From contig NW_027477059.1 of assembly GCF_051020955.1 (NCBI RefSeq), positions 1 through 64,000 on the forward strand: a DNA stretch of 64,000 bases, read 5' to 3'. Shown in pieces: positions 49,022 through 63,839 of this stretch. The position numbers and the translations under genes were made by a program. The stretch's first letter is position 1. Each line of letters starts with the position of its first letter. The notes beneath the pieces are model-generated. The model searched no databases, was not told the DNA's origin, and saw nothing but the letters and a program-made list of their open reading frames with translations. The DNA comes from Megalopta genalis (taxonomy: Eukaryota; Arthropoda; Insecta; Hymenoptera; Halictidae).

Positions 49022-50480
49022 CTACAAATCAATGCGAAGTAGGTGGCTTATCTTCGATTCCATGCGATACAAATGGTTTAGCTTCAAATAATTGTGATAT
49101 ACATGATTTAGCTTCAACAGCATGCGAAACAAACGAGTTAGCTTCAAATCCATGCGAAACAAATGACTTAGCATCAAATCAATGCGAAGCAGAAGGCTGA
49201 CCTTCGAATCCATGCGAAGCAAATGGTTTAGCTTCAAATACTTGTGATATAAATGATTTAGTTTCAACAGCATGCGAAACAAACGAGTTAGATTCAAACC
49301 CATGCAAAACACATGTTTTAGCTTCAAATCAATGCGAAGTAGAAGGCTGACCTTCGAATCCATGCGAAGCAAATTGTTTAGCTCCAAATACTTGTGATAC
49401 ACTTGATTTAGCTTCAACAGCCTGCGAAATAAACGCGTTAGCTTCAAATCCATGCGAAACACATGATTTAGCATCTAATCAATGCGAAGTAGGTGGCTTA
49501 TCTTCGATTCCATGCGATACAAATGGTTTAGCTTCAAATAAGTGTGATATACATGATTTAGCTTCAACAGCATGCGAAACAAACGAGTTAGCTTCAAATC
49601 CATGCGAAACAAATGACTTAGCATCAAATCAATGCTAAGTAGAAGGCTGACCTTCGAATCCATGCGAAGCAAATGGTTTAGCTTCAAATACTTGTGATAT
49701 AAATGATTTAGTTTCAACAGCAAGCGAAACAAACGAGTTAGATTCAAACCCATGCAAAACACATGTTTTAGCTTCAAATCAATGCGAAATAGATGGATTA
49801 TCTTCGAATCCATGCGAAACAAATGGTTTAACTTCAAATACTTGTGATATACATGATTTAGCTTCAACAGCATGCGAAGCAAACGAGTTATCTTCAAATC
49901 CAAGCGAAACACATGATTTATCTTCAAATCAATGCTAAGTAGAAAGCTTAGCTTCAAATCCATGGGAATCAAATGGTTTAGCTTGAAATACTTGTGATAT
50001 ACATGATTTAGCTTCAACTGCTAGCGAAAAAACGAGTTAGCTTCAAACCCATGCGAAACAAATGATTTAGCATCTAATCAATGCGAAGTAGAAGGCTGAT
50101 CTTCGAATCCATGCGAAGCAAATTGTTTAGCTCCAAATACTTATGATACACTTGATTTAGCTTCAACAGCATGCGAAATAAACGCGTTAGCTTCAAATCC
50201 ATGCGAAACACATGATTTAGCTACAAATCAATACGAAGTAGGTGGCTTATCTTCGATTCCATGCGATACAAATGGTATAGCTTCAAATAATTGTGATATA
50301 CATGATTTAGCTTCAACAGCATGCGAAGCAAACGAGTTATCTTCAAATCCAAGCGAAACACATGATTTATTTTCAAATCAATGCTAAGTAGAAAGCTTAG
50401 CTTCAAATCCATGGGAATCAAATGATTTAGCTTCAAATACTTGTGATATACATGATTTAGTTCAAACAGCATGCGAAACA
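49022..50480. repeat. Long-range duplicated block, partner at about 55055-56513
   Basis: This block and the one 6,033 bp downstream share CGATTCCATGCGATAC, the GTGATATAAATG D unit, CCCATGCAAAACACATG, GAAATAGATGG, CAATGCTAAGTAG and CTTGAAATAC in the same order. Point differences such as CAAATAAGTGTG here (near 49535) versus CAAATAATTGTG make it older than the 3,448-bp event. Confidence 0.8.
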
Positions 50481-51660
50481 AACGAGTTAACTTCAAGTCC
50501 AAACGAAAAACATGATTTAGCATCAAGTAAACGCGAAGTTGATGGCTTAGCTTCAAATCCATGCGAAACGAAAGATTTAGCTTCACATACTTGTGAATAT
50601 AAGTGATATAGCTTCAAATGCAGGCGAAACAAACGAGTTAGCTTCAAACCCATGCGAAACACATGACTTAGCATCTAATCAATGCGAAGTAGAAGGCTAA
50701 TCTTCGAATCCATGCGAAACAAATGATTTAGCTTCAAATACTTTCGATATAAATGATTTAGAATCAACTGCATGCGAAACAAACGAGTTAACTTCAAATC
50801 CATGCGAAACACATGATTTAGCATCTAATCAATGCGAAGTAGAAGGCTGATCTTCAAATCCATGCGAAACAAATGATTTAGCTTCAAATACTTTCGATAT
50901 AAATGATTTAGATTCAACTGCATGCGAAACAAACGAGTTAACTTCAAATCCATGCGAAACACATGATTTAGTTTCAAATCAATGCGAAGTAGAAGACTGA
51001 CCTTCAAATCCATGTGAAACGAATAGTTTAGCTTCCAAAACTTTTGATATACATGATTTAGCTTCAACAGCATGCGAAGCAAACGAGTCATCTTCAAATC
51101 CAAGCGAAACACATGATTTAGCTTCAAATCAATGCGAAGTAGAAGGCTTAGCTTCAAATCCATGGGAATCAAATGGTTTAGCTTCAAATACTTGTGATAC
51201 ACTTGATTTAGCTTCAACTGCATGCGAAACAAACGAGTTAGCTTGAAATCCATTTGAAACAAATGACTTAGCATCAAATCAATGCGAAGTAGAAAGCTGA
51301 CCTTCGAATCCATGCGAAGCAAATGGTTTAGCTTCAAATACTTGTGATATAAATGATTTAGTTTCAACAGCATGCGAAACAAACGAGTTAGCTTCGAATC
51401 CATGCGAAACAACTGGTTTAGCTTCAAATACTTGTGATATACATGATTTAGCTTCAACTGCTAGCGAAAAAACGAATCAGCTTCAAATCCAAGCGAAAAA
51501 CATGATTTATCATCAAGTCAACGCGAAGTTGTTGGCTTAGCTTCAAATCCATGCGCAACGAATGATTTAGCTTCACATACTTGAGAATATAAGTGATATA
51601 GCTTCAAATGCAGGTGAAACAAACGAGTTAGCTTCAAACCCATGCGAAACACATGATTTA

Positions 51661-52561
51661 GCATCTAATCAATGCGAAGTAGAAGGCTGATCTTCGAATC
51701 CATGCGAAGCAAATTGTTTAGCTTCAAATACTTGTGATACACTTGATTTAGCTTCAACAGCATGCGAAATAAACGAGTTAGCTTCAAATCCATGCGAAAC
51801 ACATGATTTAGCTACAAATCAATGCGAAGTAGGTGGCTTATCTTCGATTCCATGCGATACAAATGGTTTAGCTTCAAATAATTGTGATATACATGATTTA
51901 GCTTCAACAGCATGCGAAACAAACGAGTTAGCTTCAAATCCATGCGAAACAAATGACTTAGCATCAAATCAATGCGAAGTAGAAGGCTGATCTTCGAATC
52001 CATGCGAAGCAAATTGTTTAGCTCCAAATACTTATGATACACTTGATTTAGCTTCAACAGCATGCGAAATAAACGCGTTAGCTTCAAATCCATGCGAAAC
52101 ACATGATTTAGCTACAAATCAATACGAAGTAGGTGGCTTATCTTCGATTCCATGCGATACAAATGGTTTAGCTTCAAATAATTGTGATATACATGATTTA
52201 GCTTCAACAGCATGCGAAGCAAACGAGTTATCTTCAAATCCAAGCGAAACACATGATTTATCTTCAAATCAATGCTAAGTAGAAAGCTTAGCTTCAAATC
52301 CATGGGAATCAAATGATTTAGCTTCAAATACTTGTGATATACATGATTTAGTTCAAACAGCATGCGAAACAAACGAGTTAACTTCAAGTCCAAACGAAAA
52401 ACATGATTTAGCATCAAGTCAACGCGAAGTTGATGGCTTAGCTTCAAATCCATGCGAAACGAAAGATTTAGCTTCACATACTTGTGAATATAAGTGATAT
52501 AGCTTCAAATGCAGGCGAAACAAACGAGTTAGCTTCAAACCCATGCGAAACACATGACTTA
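51661..52561. repeat. 901-bp tandem duplication, left copy
   Basis: Runs from GCATCTAATCAATG at 51661 to the next one at 52562. It contains GCTACAAATC units, CGATTCCATGCGATAC, CTTATGATACAC, CAATGCTAAGTAG, GATTTAGTTCAAACAGC and a cassette whose hairpin arm reads GTTGAT. The length is 30 units plus one base because of the 31-bp unit. Confidence 0.92.
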
Positions 52562-53462
52562 GCATCTAATCAATGCGAAGTAGAAGGCTGATCTTCGAAT
52601 CCATGCGAAGCAAATTGTTTAGCTTCAAATACTTGTGATACACTTGATTTAGCTTCAACAGCATGCGAAATAAACGAGTTAGCTTCAAATCCATGCGAAA
52701 CACATGATTTAGCTACAAATCAATGCGAAGTAGGTGGCTTATCTTCGATTCCATGCGATACAAATGGTTTAGCTTCAAATAATTGTGATATACATGATTT
52801 AGCTTCAACAGCATGCGAAACAAACGAGTTAGCTTCAAATCCATGCGAAACAAATGACTTAGCATCAAATCAATGCGAAGTAGAAGGCTGATCTTCGAAT
52901 CCATGCGAAGCAAATTGTTTAGCTCCAAATACTTATGATACACTTGATTTAGCTTCAACAGCATGCGAAATAAACGCGTTAGCTTCAAATCCATGCGAAA
53001 CACATGATTTAGCTACAAATCAATACGAAGTAGGTGGCTTATCTTCGATTCCATGCGATACAAATGGTTTAGCTTCAAATAATTGTGATATACATGATTT
53101 AGCTTCAACAGCATGCGAAGCAAACGAGTTATCTTCAAATCCAAGCGAAACACATGATTTATCTTCAAATCAATGCTAAGTAGAAAGCTTAGCTTCAAAT
53201 CCATGGGAATCAAATGATTTAGCTTCAAATACTTGTGATATACATGATTTAGTTCAAACAGCATGCGAAACAAACGAGTTAACTTCAAGTCCAAACGAAA
53301 AACATGATTTAGCATCAAGTCAACGCGAAGTTGATGGCTTAGCTTCAAATCCATGCGAAACGAAAGATTTAGCTTCACATACTTGTGAATATAAGTGATA
53401 TAGCTTCAAATGCAGGCGAAACAAACGAGTTAGCTTCAAACCCATGCGAAACACATGACTTA
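52562..53462. repeat. 901-bp tandem duplication, right copy
   Basis: Near-identical to the left copy. After 53463 the sequence goes on with GGCTAATCTTCGAATCCATACG, which is different. Confidence 0.92.
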
Positions 53463-55054
53463 GCATCTAATCAATGCGAAGTAGAAGGCTAATCTTCGAA
53501 TCCATACGAAACAAATGATTTAGCTTCAAATACTTTCGATATAAATGATTTAGATTCAACTGCATGCGAAACAAACGAGTTAACTTCAAATCCATGCGAA
53601 ACACATGATTTAGCATCTAATCAATGCGAAGTAGAAGGCTGATCTTCAAATCCATGCGAAACAAATGATTTAGCTTCAAATACTTTCGATATAAATGATT
53701 TAGATTCAACTGCATGCGAAACAAACGAGTTAACTTCAAATCCATGCGAAACACATGATTTAGTTTCGAATCAATGCGAAGTAGAAGACTGACCTTCAAA
53801 TCCATGTGAAACGAATAGTTTAGCTTCCAAAACTTTTGATATACATGATTTAGCTTCAACAGCATGCGAAGCAAACGAGTTATCTTCAAATCCAAGCGAA
53901 ACACATGATTTAGCTTCAAATCAATGCGAAGTAGAAGGCTTAGCTTCAAATCCATGGGAATCAAATGGTTTAGCTTCAAATACTTGTGATACACTTGATT
54001 TAGCTTCAACTGCATGCGAAGCAAACGAGTTAGCTTGAAATCCATTTGAAACAAATGACTTAGCATCAAATCAATGCGAAGTAGAAAGCTGACCTTCGAA
54101 TCCATGCGAAGCAAATGGTTTAGCTTCAAATACTTGTGATATAAATGATTTAGTTTCAACAGCATGCGAAACAAACGAGTTAGCTTCGAATCCATGCGAA
54201 ACAAATGGTTTAACTTCAAATACTTGTGATATACATGATTTAGCTTCAACAGCATGCGAAGCAAATGAGTTATCTTCAAATCCAAACGAAACACATGATT
54301 TATCTTCAAATCAATGCTAAGTAGAAAGCTTAGCTTCAAATCCATGGGAATAAAATGGTTTAGCTTCAAATATTTGTGATATACATGATTTAGCTTCAAC
54401 TGCTAGCGAAAAAACGAATCAGCTTCAAATCCAAGCGAAAAACATGATTTATCATCAAGTCAACGCGAAGTTGTTGGCTTAGCTTCAAATCCATTGCGCA
54501 ACGAATGATTTAGCTCCACATACTTGAGAATATAAGTGATATAGCTTCAAATGCAAGTGAAACAAACGAGTTAGCTTCAAACCCATGCGAAACACATGAT
54601 TTAGCATCTAATCAATGCGAAGTAGAAGGCTGACCTTCGAATCCATGCGAAGCAAATTGTTTAGCTTCAAATACTTGTGATACACTTGATTTAGCTTCAA
54701 CAGCATGCGAAATAAACGAGTTAGCTTCAAATCCATGCGAAACACATGATTTAGCTACAAATCAATGCGAAGTAGGTTGCTTATCTTCGATTCCATGCGA
54801 TACAAATGGTTTAGCTTCAAATAATTGTGATATACATGATTTAGCTTCAACAGCATGCGAAACAAACGAGTTAGCTTCAAATCCATGGGAAACAAATGAC
54901 TTAGCATCAAATCAATGCGAAGTAGAAGGCTGACCTTCGAATCCATGCGAAGCAAATTGTTTAGCTCCAAATACTTGTGATACACTTGATTTAGCTTCAA
55001 CAGCATGCGAAATAAACGCGTTAGCTTCAAATCCATGCGAAACACATGATTTAG

Positions 55055-56513
55055 CTACAAATCAATGCGAAGTAGGTGGCTTATCTCCGATTCCATGCGA
55101 TACAAATGGTTTAGCTTCAAATAATTGTGATATACATGATTTAGCTTCAACAGCATGCGAAACAAACGAGTTAGCTTCAAATCCATGCGAAACAAATGAC
55201 TTAGCATCAAATCAATGCGAAGTAGAAGGCTGACCTTCGAATCCATGCGAAGCAAATGGTTTAGCTTCAAATACTTGTGATATAAATGATTTAGTTTCAA
55301 CAGCATGCGAAGCAAACGAGTTAGATTCAAACCCATGCAAAACACATGTTTTAGCTTCAAATCAATGCGAAGTAGAAGGCTGACCTTCGAATCCATGCGA
55401 AGCAAATTGTTTAGCTCCAAATACTTGTGATACACTTGATTTAGCTTCAACAGCATGCGAAATAAACGCGTTAGCTTCAAATCCATGCGAAATACATGAT
55501 TTAGCATCTAATCAATGCGAAGTAGGTGGCTTATCTTCGATTCCATGCGATACAAATGGTTTAGCTTCAAATAATTGTGATATACATGATTTAGCTTCAA
55601 CAGCATGCGAAACAAACGAGTTAGCTTCAAATCCATGCGAAACAAATGACTTAGCATCAAATCAATGCTAAGTAGAAGGCTGACCTTCGAATCCATGCGA
55701 AGCAAATGGTTTAGCTTCAAATACTTGTGATATAAATGATTTAGTTTCAACAGCATGCGAAACAAACGAGTTAGATTCAAACCCATGCAAAACACATGTT
55801 TTAGCTTCAAATCAATGCGAAATAGATGGATTATCTTCGAATCCATGCGAAACAAATGGTTTAACTTCAAATACTTGTGATATACATGATTTAGCTTCAA
55901 CAGCATGCGAAGCAAACGAGTTATCTTCAAATCCAAGCGAAACACATGATTTTTCTTCAAATCAATGCTAAGTAGAAAGCTTAGCTTCAAATCCATGGGA
56001 ATCAAATCGTTTAGCTTGAAATACTTGTGATATACATGATTTAGCTTCAACTGCTAGCGAAAAAACGAGTTAGCTTCAAACCCATGCGAAACAAATGATT
56101 TAGCATCTAATCAATGCGAAGTAGAAGGCTGATCTTCGAATCCATGCGAAGCAAATTGTTTAGCTCCAAATACTTGTGATACACTTGATTTAGCTTCAAC
56201 AGCATGCGAAATAAACGCGTTAGCTTCAAATCCATGCGAAACACATGATTTAGCTACAAATCAATACGAAGTAGGTGGCTTATCTTCGATTCCATGCGAT
56301 ACAAATGGTTTAGCTTCAAATAATTGTGATATACATGATTTAGCTTCAACAGCATGCGAAGCAAACGAGTTATCTTCAAATCCAAGCGAAACACATGATT
56401 TATCTTCAAATCAATGCTAAGTAGAAAGCTTAGCTTCAAATCCATGGGAATCAAATGATTTAGCTTCAAATACTTGTGATATACATGATTCAGCTTCAAC
56501 TGCATGCGAAACA
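55055..56513. repeat. Long-range duplicated block, partner at 49022-50480
   Basis: Second copy of the 49022 block at offset 6,033. Between the two copies lie the 901-bp duplication and two related blocks with CTTTCGATATAAATG (50,700-51,460 and 53,500-54,400). Confidence 0.8.
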
Positions 56514-57156
56514 AACGAGTTAGCTTCAAATCCATGCGAAACACATGATTTAGATTAAAATCAATGCGAAGTAGAAGGCTTATCTTCGAATAAATGCGAA
56601 ACAAATGATATAGCTTCAAATACTTGTGATATACATGATTTAGTTCAAACAGCATGCGAAACAAACGAGTTAACTTCAAGTCCAAACGAAAAACATGATT
56701 TAGCATCAAGTCAACGCGAAGTTGATGGCTTAGCTTCAAATCCATGCGAAACGAAAGATTTAGCTTCACATACTTGTGAATATAAGTGATATAGCTTCAA
56801 ATGCAGGCGAGACAAACGAGTTAGCTTCAAACCCATGCGAAACACATGACTTAGCATCTAATCAATGCGAAGTAGAAGGCTAATCTTCGAATCCATGCGA
56901 AACAAATGATATAGCTTCAAATACTTGTGAAATACATGATTTAGTTTCAACAGCATGCGAAGCAAACGAGTTATCATCAAATCCAAGCGAAACACATGAT
57001 TTATCTTCATATCAATGCTAAGTAGAAAGCTTAGCTTCAAATCCATGGGAATCAAATGGTTTAGCTTCAAATACTTGTGATATACATGATTTAGCTTCAA
57101 CTGCTAGCGAAAAAACGAGTTAGCTTCAAACCCATGCGAAACACATGATTTAGCAT

Positions 57157-58419
57157 CTAATCAATGCGAAGTAGAAGGCTGATCTTCGAATCCATGCGAA
57201 GCAAATTGTTTAGCTCCAAATACTTGTGATACACTTGATTTAGCTTCAACAGCATGCGAAATAAACGAGTTAGCTTCAAATCCATGCGAAACACATGATT
57301 TAGCTTCAAATCAATGCGAATTAGAAGGGTTATCTTCGATTCCATGCGATACAAATGGTTTAGCTTCAAATAATTGTGATATACATGATTTAGCTTCAAC
57401 TGCATGCGAAACAAACGAGTTAGCTTCAAATCCATGCGAAACAAATGATTTAGCATCAAATCAATGCGAAGTAGAAGGCTGACCTTCGAATCCATTCGAA
57501 GCAAATGGTTTAGCTTCAAATACTTGTGATATAAATGATTTAGTTTCAACAGCATGCGAAACAAACGAGTTAGATTCAAATCCATGCAAAACACATGATT
57601 TAGCTTCAAATCAATGCGAAATAGATGGATTATCTTCGAATCCATGAGAAACAAATGGTTTAACTTCAAATACTTGTGATATACATGATTTAGCTTCAAC
57701 AGCATGCGAAGCAAACGAGTTATCTTCAAATCCAAGCGAAACACATGATTTATCTTCAAATCAATGCTAAGTAGAAAACTTAGCTCCAAATCCATGGGAA
57801 TCAAATGGTTTAGCTTCAAATACTTGTGATATACATGATTCAGCTTCAACTGCATGCGAAACAAACGAGTTAGCTTCAAATCCATGCGAAACACATGATT
57901 TAGCTTCAAATCAATACGAATTAGAAGGGTTATCTTCGAATCCGTGCGAAACATATGATATAGCTTCAAATACTCGTGATATACATGATTTAGCTTCAAC
58001 AGCATGCGAAACAAACGAGTTAGCTTCAAATCCATGCGAAACACATGATTTAGCTTCAAATCAATCCGAAGTAGGAGGCTTATCTTCGATTCCTTGCGAT
58101 ACAAATGGTTTAGCTTCAAATACTTGTGATATACATGATTTAGCTTCAATAGCATGCGAAACAAACGAGTTAGCTTCAAATCCATGCGAAACACATGATT
58201 TAGATTAAAATCAATGCGAAGTAGAAGGCTTATCTTCGAATAAATGCGAAACAAATGATATAGCTTCAAATACTTGTGATATACACGATTTAGTTCCAAC
58301 AGCATGCGAAACAAACGAGTTAGAATCAAATCCATGCGAAACAAATGATCTAGCTTCAAATCAATGCGAAGAAGAAGGGTTATCTTCGAATCCATGCGAA
58401 ACGAATAGTTTAGCTTCAA
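57157..58419 (-). other. Second longest reverse open stretch (420 codons), not called as a gene
   Basis: Same reverse frame and same decapeptide cycle as 47252-48562. It ends at its 3' side in a CTAATC-bearing unit at 57157. It spans parts of several unrelated sub-blocks, as a frame maintained by the 30-bp register would, and has no unique sequence. Confidence 0.12.
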
Positions 58420-59312
58420 TTACTTGTGATATACATGATTCAGCTTCAACTGCAAGCGAAACAAACGAGTTAGCTTCAAATCCATGCGAAACACATGATT
58501 TAGCTTCAAATCAATGCGAATTAGAAGAGTTATCTTCGAATCCATGCGAAACATATGATATAGCTTCAAATACTTGTGATATACATGATTCAGCTTCAAC
58601 TGCATGCGAAACAAACGAGTTAGCTTCAAATCCATGCGAAACACATGATTTAGCTTCAAATCAATCCGAAGTAGGAGGCTTATCTTCGATTCCTTGCGAT
58701 ACAAATGGTTTAGCTTCAAATACTTGTGATATACATGATTTAGCTTCAATAGCATGCGAAACAAACGAGTTAGCTTCAAATCCATGCGAAACACATGATT
58801 TAGATTAAAATCAATGCGAAGTAGAATGCTGATCTTCGCAATCCATGCGAAGCAAATGGTTTAGCTTCAAATACTTGTGATACACTTGATTTAGCTTCAA
58901 CTGCATGCGAGACAAACGAGTTAACTTCAAATCCATGCGAAACAAATGATTTAGCTTCAAATCAATGCGATGTGGAAGGCTAATCTTCGAATCCATGCGA
59001 AACAAATGGTTTAGCTTCAAATACTTGTGATATACATGATTTAGCTTCAACAGCATGCGAAACAAACGAGTTAGCTTCAAGTCCAAGCGAAAAACATGAT
59101 TTATCATCAAGTCAACGCGAAGTTGACGGCTTAGCTTCAAATCCATGCGCAACGAATGATTTAGCTTCACATACTTGAGAATATAAGTGATATAGCTTCA
59201 AATGCAGGTGAAACAAACGAGTTAGCTTCAAACCCATCCGAAACACATGATTTAGCGTCTAATCAATGCGAAGTTGAAGGCTGATCTTCGAATCCATGCG
59301 AAACGAATAGTT

Positions 59313-59912
59313 TAGCTTCAATTACTTGTGATATACATGATTCAGCTTCAACTGCAAGCGAAACAAACGAGTTAGCTTCAAATCCATGCGAAACACATGA
59401 TTTAGCTTCAAATCAATGCGAATTAGAAGAGTTATCTTCGAATCCATGCGAAACATATGATATAGCTTCAAATACTTGTGATATACATGATTTAGTTCCA
59501 ACAGCATGCGAAACAAACGAGTTAGAATCAAATCCATGCGAAACAAATGATCTAGCTTCAAATCAATGCGAAGAAGAAGGGTTATCTTCGAATCCAAGCG
59601 AAACGAATAGTTTAGCTTCAATTACTTGTGATATACATGATTCAGCTTCAACTGCAAGCGAAACAAACGAGTTAGCTTCAAATCCATGCGAAACACATGA
59701 TTTAGCTTCAAATCAATGCGAATTAGAAGAGTTATCTTCGAATCCATGCGAAACATACGATATAGCTTCAAATACTTGTGATATACATGATTTAGCTTCA
59801 ACAGCATGCGTAGCAAACGAGTTAACTTCAAGTCCAAGCGAAAAACATGATTTATCTTGAAATCAATGCTAAGTAGAAAGCTTAGCTTCAAATCCATGGG
59901 AATCAAATGGTT
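59313..59912. repeat. 300-bp direct duplication
   Basis: TAGCTTCAATTACTTGTG, CTGCAAGCG and GAATTAGAAGAGTTATC recur at 59313 and 59613, and once more 902 bp upstream at 58411. The second copy changes to a TTATCTTGAAATC unit near 59851, so it is partial. Confidence 0.8.
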
Positions 59913-60309
59913 TAGCTTCAAATACTTGTGATATACATGATTCAGCTTCAACTGCATGCGAAACAAACGAGTTAGCTTCAAATCCATGCGAAACACATGA
60001 TTTAGATTAAAATCAATGCGAAGTAGAAGGCTTATGTTCGAATAAATGCGAAACAAATGATATAGCTTCAAATACTTGTGATATACATGATTTAGTTCCA
60101 ACAGCATGCGAAACAAACGAGTTAGCTTCAAATCCATGCGAAACACATGATTTAGCATCTAATCAATGAGAAGTAGAATGCTGATCTTCGCAATCCATGC
60201 GAAGCAAATGGTTTAGCTTCAAATACTTGTGATACACTTGATTTAGCTTCAACTGCATGCGAGACAAACGAGTTAGCTTCAAGTCCAAGCGAAAAACATG
60301 ATTTATCAT

Positions 60310-61105
60310 CAAGTCAACGCGAAGTTGACGGCTTAGCTTCAAATCCATGCGAAACGAAAGATTTAGCTTCACATACTTGCGAATATAAGTGATATAGCTT
60401 CAAATGCAGGCGAAACAAATGAGTTAGCTTCAAACCCATGCGAAACACATGACTTAGCATCTAATCAATGCGAAGTAGAAGGCTAATCTTCGAATCCATG
60501 CGAAACAAATGATATAGCTTCAAATACTTGTGATATACATGATTTATTTTCAACAGCATGCGAAACAAACGAGTTAGATTCAAATCCATGCAAAACACAT
60601 GATTTAGCTTCAAATCAATGCGAAATAGATGGATTATCTTCGAATCCATGAGAAACAAATGGTTGAACTTCAAATACTTGTGATATACATGATTTAGCTT
60701 CAACAGCATGCGAAACAAACGAGTTAGCTTCAAATCCATGCGAAACACATGAGTTAGCTTCAAATCAATGCGAAGTAGAAGGGTTATCTTCGAATCCGTG
60801 CGAAACAAATGGTTTAGCTCCAAATATTTGTGATATACATGATTTAGCTTCAACTGCATGCGAAACAAACGAGTTAGCTTCAAATCCATGCGAAACACAT
60901 GATTTAGCATCTAATCAATGCGAAGTAGAAGGCTGATCTTCGAATCCATGCGAAGCAAATGGTTTAGCTTCAAATACTTGTGATACACTTGATTTAGCTT
61001 CAACAGCATGCGAAACAAACGAGTTAGCTTCAAATCCATGCGAAACACATGATTTAGCTTCAAATCAATGCGAAGTAGAAGGGTTATCTTCGAATCCATG
61101 CGAAA
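60310..61105. repeat. 2,734-bp-offset duplication, left copy
   Basis: Matches 63044-63839. Shared variants are GATTTATTTTCAACAGC, CCATGAGAAACAAATGG, GGTTGAACTTC, CAAATATTTGTG and GAATCCGTGCG. The match ends near 61107, where this copy continues GAAACGAAAGATTTAGC. Confidence 0.88.
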
Positions 61106-63043
61106 CGAAAGATTTAGCTTCACATACTTGTGAATATAAGTGATATAGCTTCAAATGCAGGCGAAACAAACGAGTTAGCTTCAAACCCATGCGAAACACA
61201 TGATTTAGCATCTAATCAATGCGAAGTAGAAGGCTAATCTTCGAATCCATGCGAAACAAATGATATAGCTTCAAATACTTGTGATATACATGATTTATTT
61301 TCAACAGCATGCGAAACAAACGAGTTAGATTCAAATCCATGCAAAACACATGATTTAGCTTCAAATCAAAGCGAAATAGATGGATTATCTTCGAATCCAT
61401 GAGAAACAAATGGTTGAACTTCAAATACTTGTGATATACATGATTTAGCTTCAACAGCATGCGAAACAAACGAGTTAGCTTCAAATCCATGCGAAACACA
61501 TGATTTAGCTTCAAATCAATGCGAAGTAGAAGGCTTATCTTCGAATCCATGCGAAGCAAATGGTTTAGCTTCAAATACTTGTGATATAAATGATTTAGTT
61601 TCAACAGCATGCGAAACAAACGAGTTAGATTCAAATTCATGCGAAACACATGATTTAGCTTCAAATCAATGCGAAATAGATGGATTATCTTCGAATCCAT
61701 GAGAAACAAATGGTTTAACTTCAAATACTTGTGATATACATGATTTAGCTTCAACAGCATGCGAAGCAAACGAGTTATCTTCAAATCCAAGCGAATCACA
61801 TGATTTATCTTCAAATCAATGCTAAGTAGAAAGCTTAGCTTCAAATCCATGGGAATCAAATGGTTTAGCTTCAAATACTTGTGATATACATGATTCAGCT
61901 TCAACTGCATGCGAAACAAACGAGTTAGTTTCAAGTCCAAACGAAAAACATGATTTAGCATCAAGTCAACGCGAAGTTGATAGGCTTAGCTTCAAATCCA
62001 TGCGAAACGAAAGATTTAGCTTCACATACTTGTGAATATAAGTGATATAGCTTCAAATGCAGGCGAAACAAACGAGTTAGCTTCAAACCCATGCGAAACA
62101 CATGACTTAGCATCTAATCAATGCGAAGTAGAAGGCTAATCTTCGAATCCATGCGAAACAAATGATATAGCTTCAAATACTTGTGATATACATGATTTAG
62201 TTCCAACAGCATGCGAAACAAACGAGTTAGCTTCAAATCCATGCGAAACACATGATTTAGCTTCAAATCCATGCGAAACACATGATTTAGCTTCAAATCA
62301 ATGCGAAGTAGAAGGGTTATCTTCGAATCCATGCGAAACAAATGGTTTAGCTGCAAATACTTGTGATATACATGATTTAGCTTCAACTGCATACGAAAAA
62401 AAAGAGTTAGCTTCAAATCCATGCGAAACACATGATTTAGATTAAAATCAATGCGAAGTAGAAGGCTTATCTTCGAATAAATGCGAAACAAATGATATAG
62501 CTTCAAATACTTGTGATATACATGATTTAGTTCCAACAGCATGCGAAACAAACGAGTTAGAATCAAATCCTTGCGAAACAAATGATTTAGCTTCAAATCA
62601 ATGCGAAGTAGAAGGCTTACCTTCGAATCCATGCGAAACAAATGGATTATCTTCAAATACTTGTGATATACATGATTTAGCTTCAACAGCATGCGAAACA
62701 AACGAGTTAGCTTCAAATCCATGCGAAACACATGATTTAGCTTCAAATCAATGCGAAGTAGAAGGGTTATCTTCGAATCCATGCGAAACAAATGGTTTAG
62801 CTGCAAATATTTGTGATATACATGATTTAGCTACAACTGCATGCGAAACAAACGAGTTAACTTCAAATCCATGCGAAACACATGAGTTAGCTTCAAATCA
62901 ATGCTAAGTAGAAAGCTTAGCTTCAAATCCATGGGAATCAAATGGTTTAGCTTCAAATATTTGTGATATACATGATTCAGCTTCAACTGCATGCGAAACA
63001 AACGAGTTAGTTTCAAGTCCAAACGAAAAACATGATTTAGCAT

Positions 63044-63839
63044 CAAGTCAACGCGAAGTTGGTGGCTTAGCTTCAAATCCATGCGAAACGAAAGATTTAG
63101 CTTCACATACTTGTGAATATAAGTGATATAGCTTCAAATGCAGGCGAAACAAATGAGTTAGCTTCAAACCCATGCGAAACACATGACTTAGCATCTAATC
63201 AATGCGAAGTAGAAGGCTAATCTTCGAATCCATGCGAAACAAATGATATAGCTTCAAATACTTGTGATATACATGATTTATTTTCAACAGCATGCGAAAC
63301 AAACGAGTTAGATTCAAATCCATGCAAAACACATGATTTAGCTTCAAATCAATGCGAAATAGATGGATTATCTTCGAATCCATGAGAAACAAATGGTTGA
63401 ACTTCAAATACTTGTGATATACATGATTTAGCTTCAACAGCATGCGAAACAAACGAGTTAGCTTCAAATCCATGCGAAACACATGATTTAGCTTCAAATC
63501 AATGCGAAGTAGAAGGGTTATCTTCGAATCCGTGCGAAACAAATGGTTTAGCTCCAAATATTTGTGATATACATGATTTAGCTTCAACTGCATGCGAAAC
63601 AAACGAGTTAGCTTCAAAACCATGCGAAACACATGATTTAGCATCTAATCAATGCGAAGTAGAAGGCTGATCTTCGAATCCATGCGAAGCAAATGGTTTA
63701 GCTTCAAATACTTGTGATACACTTGATTTAGCTTCAACAGCATGCGAAACAAACGAGTTAGCTTCAAATCCATGCGAAACACATGATTTAGCTTCAAATC
63801 AATGCGAAGTAGAAGGGTTATCTTCGAATCCATGCGAAA
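63044..63839. repeat. 2,734-bp-offset duplication, right copy
   Basis: Second copy of 60310-61105. In its cassette the 3' hairpin arm has decayed to GTTGGT near 63058. The last 190 bases of the window repeat 62760-62949 at offset 1,051. Confidence 0.88.
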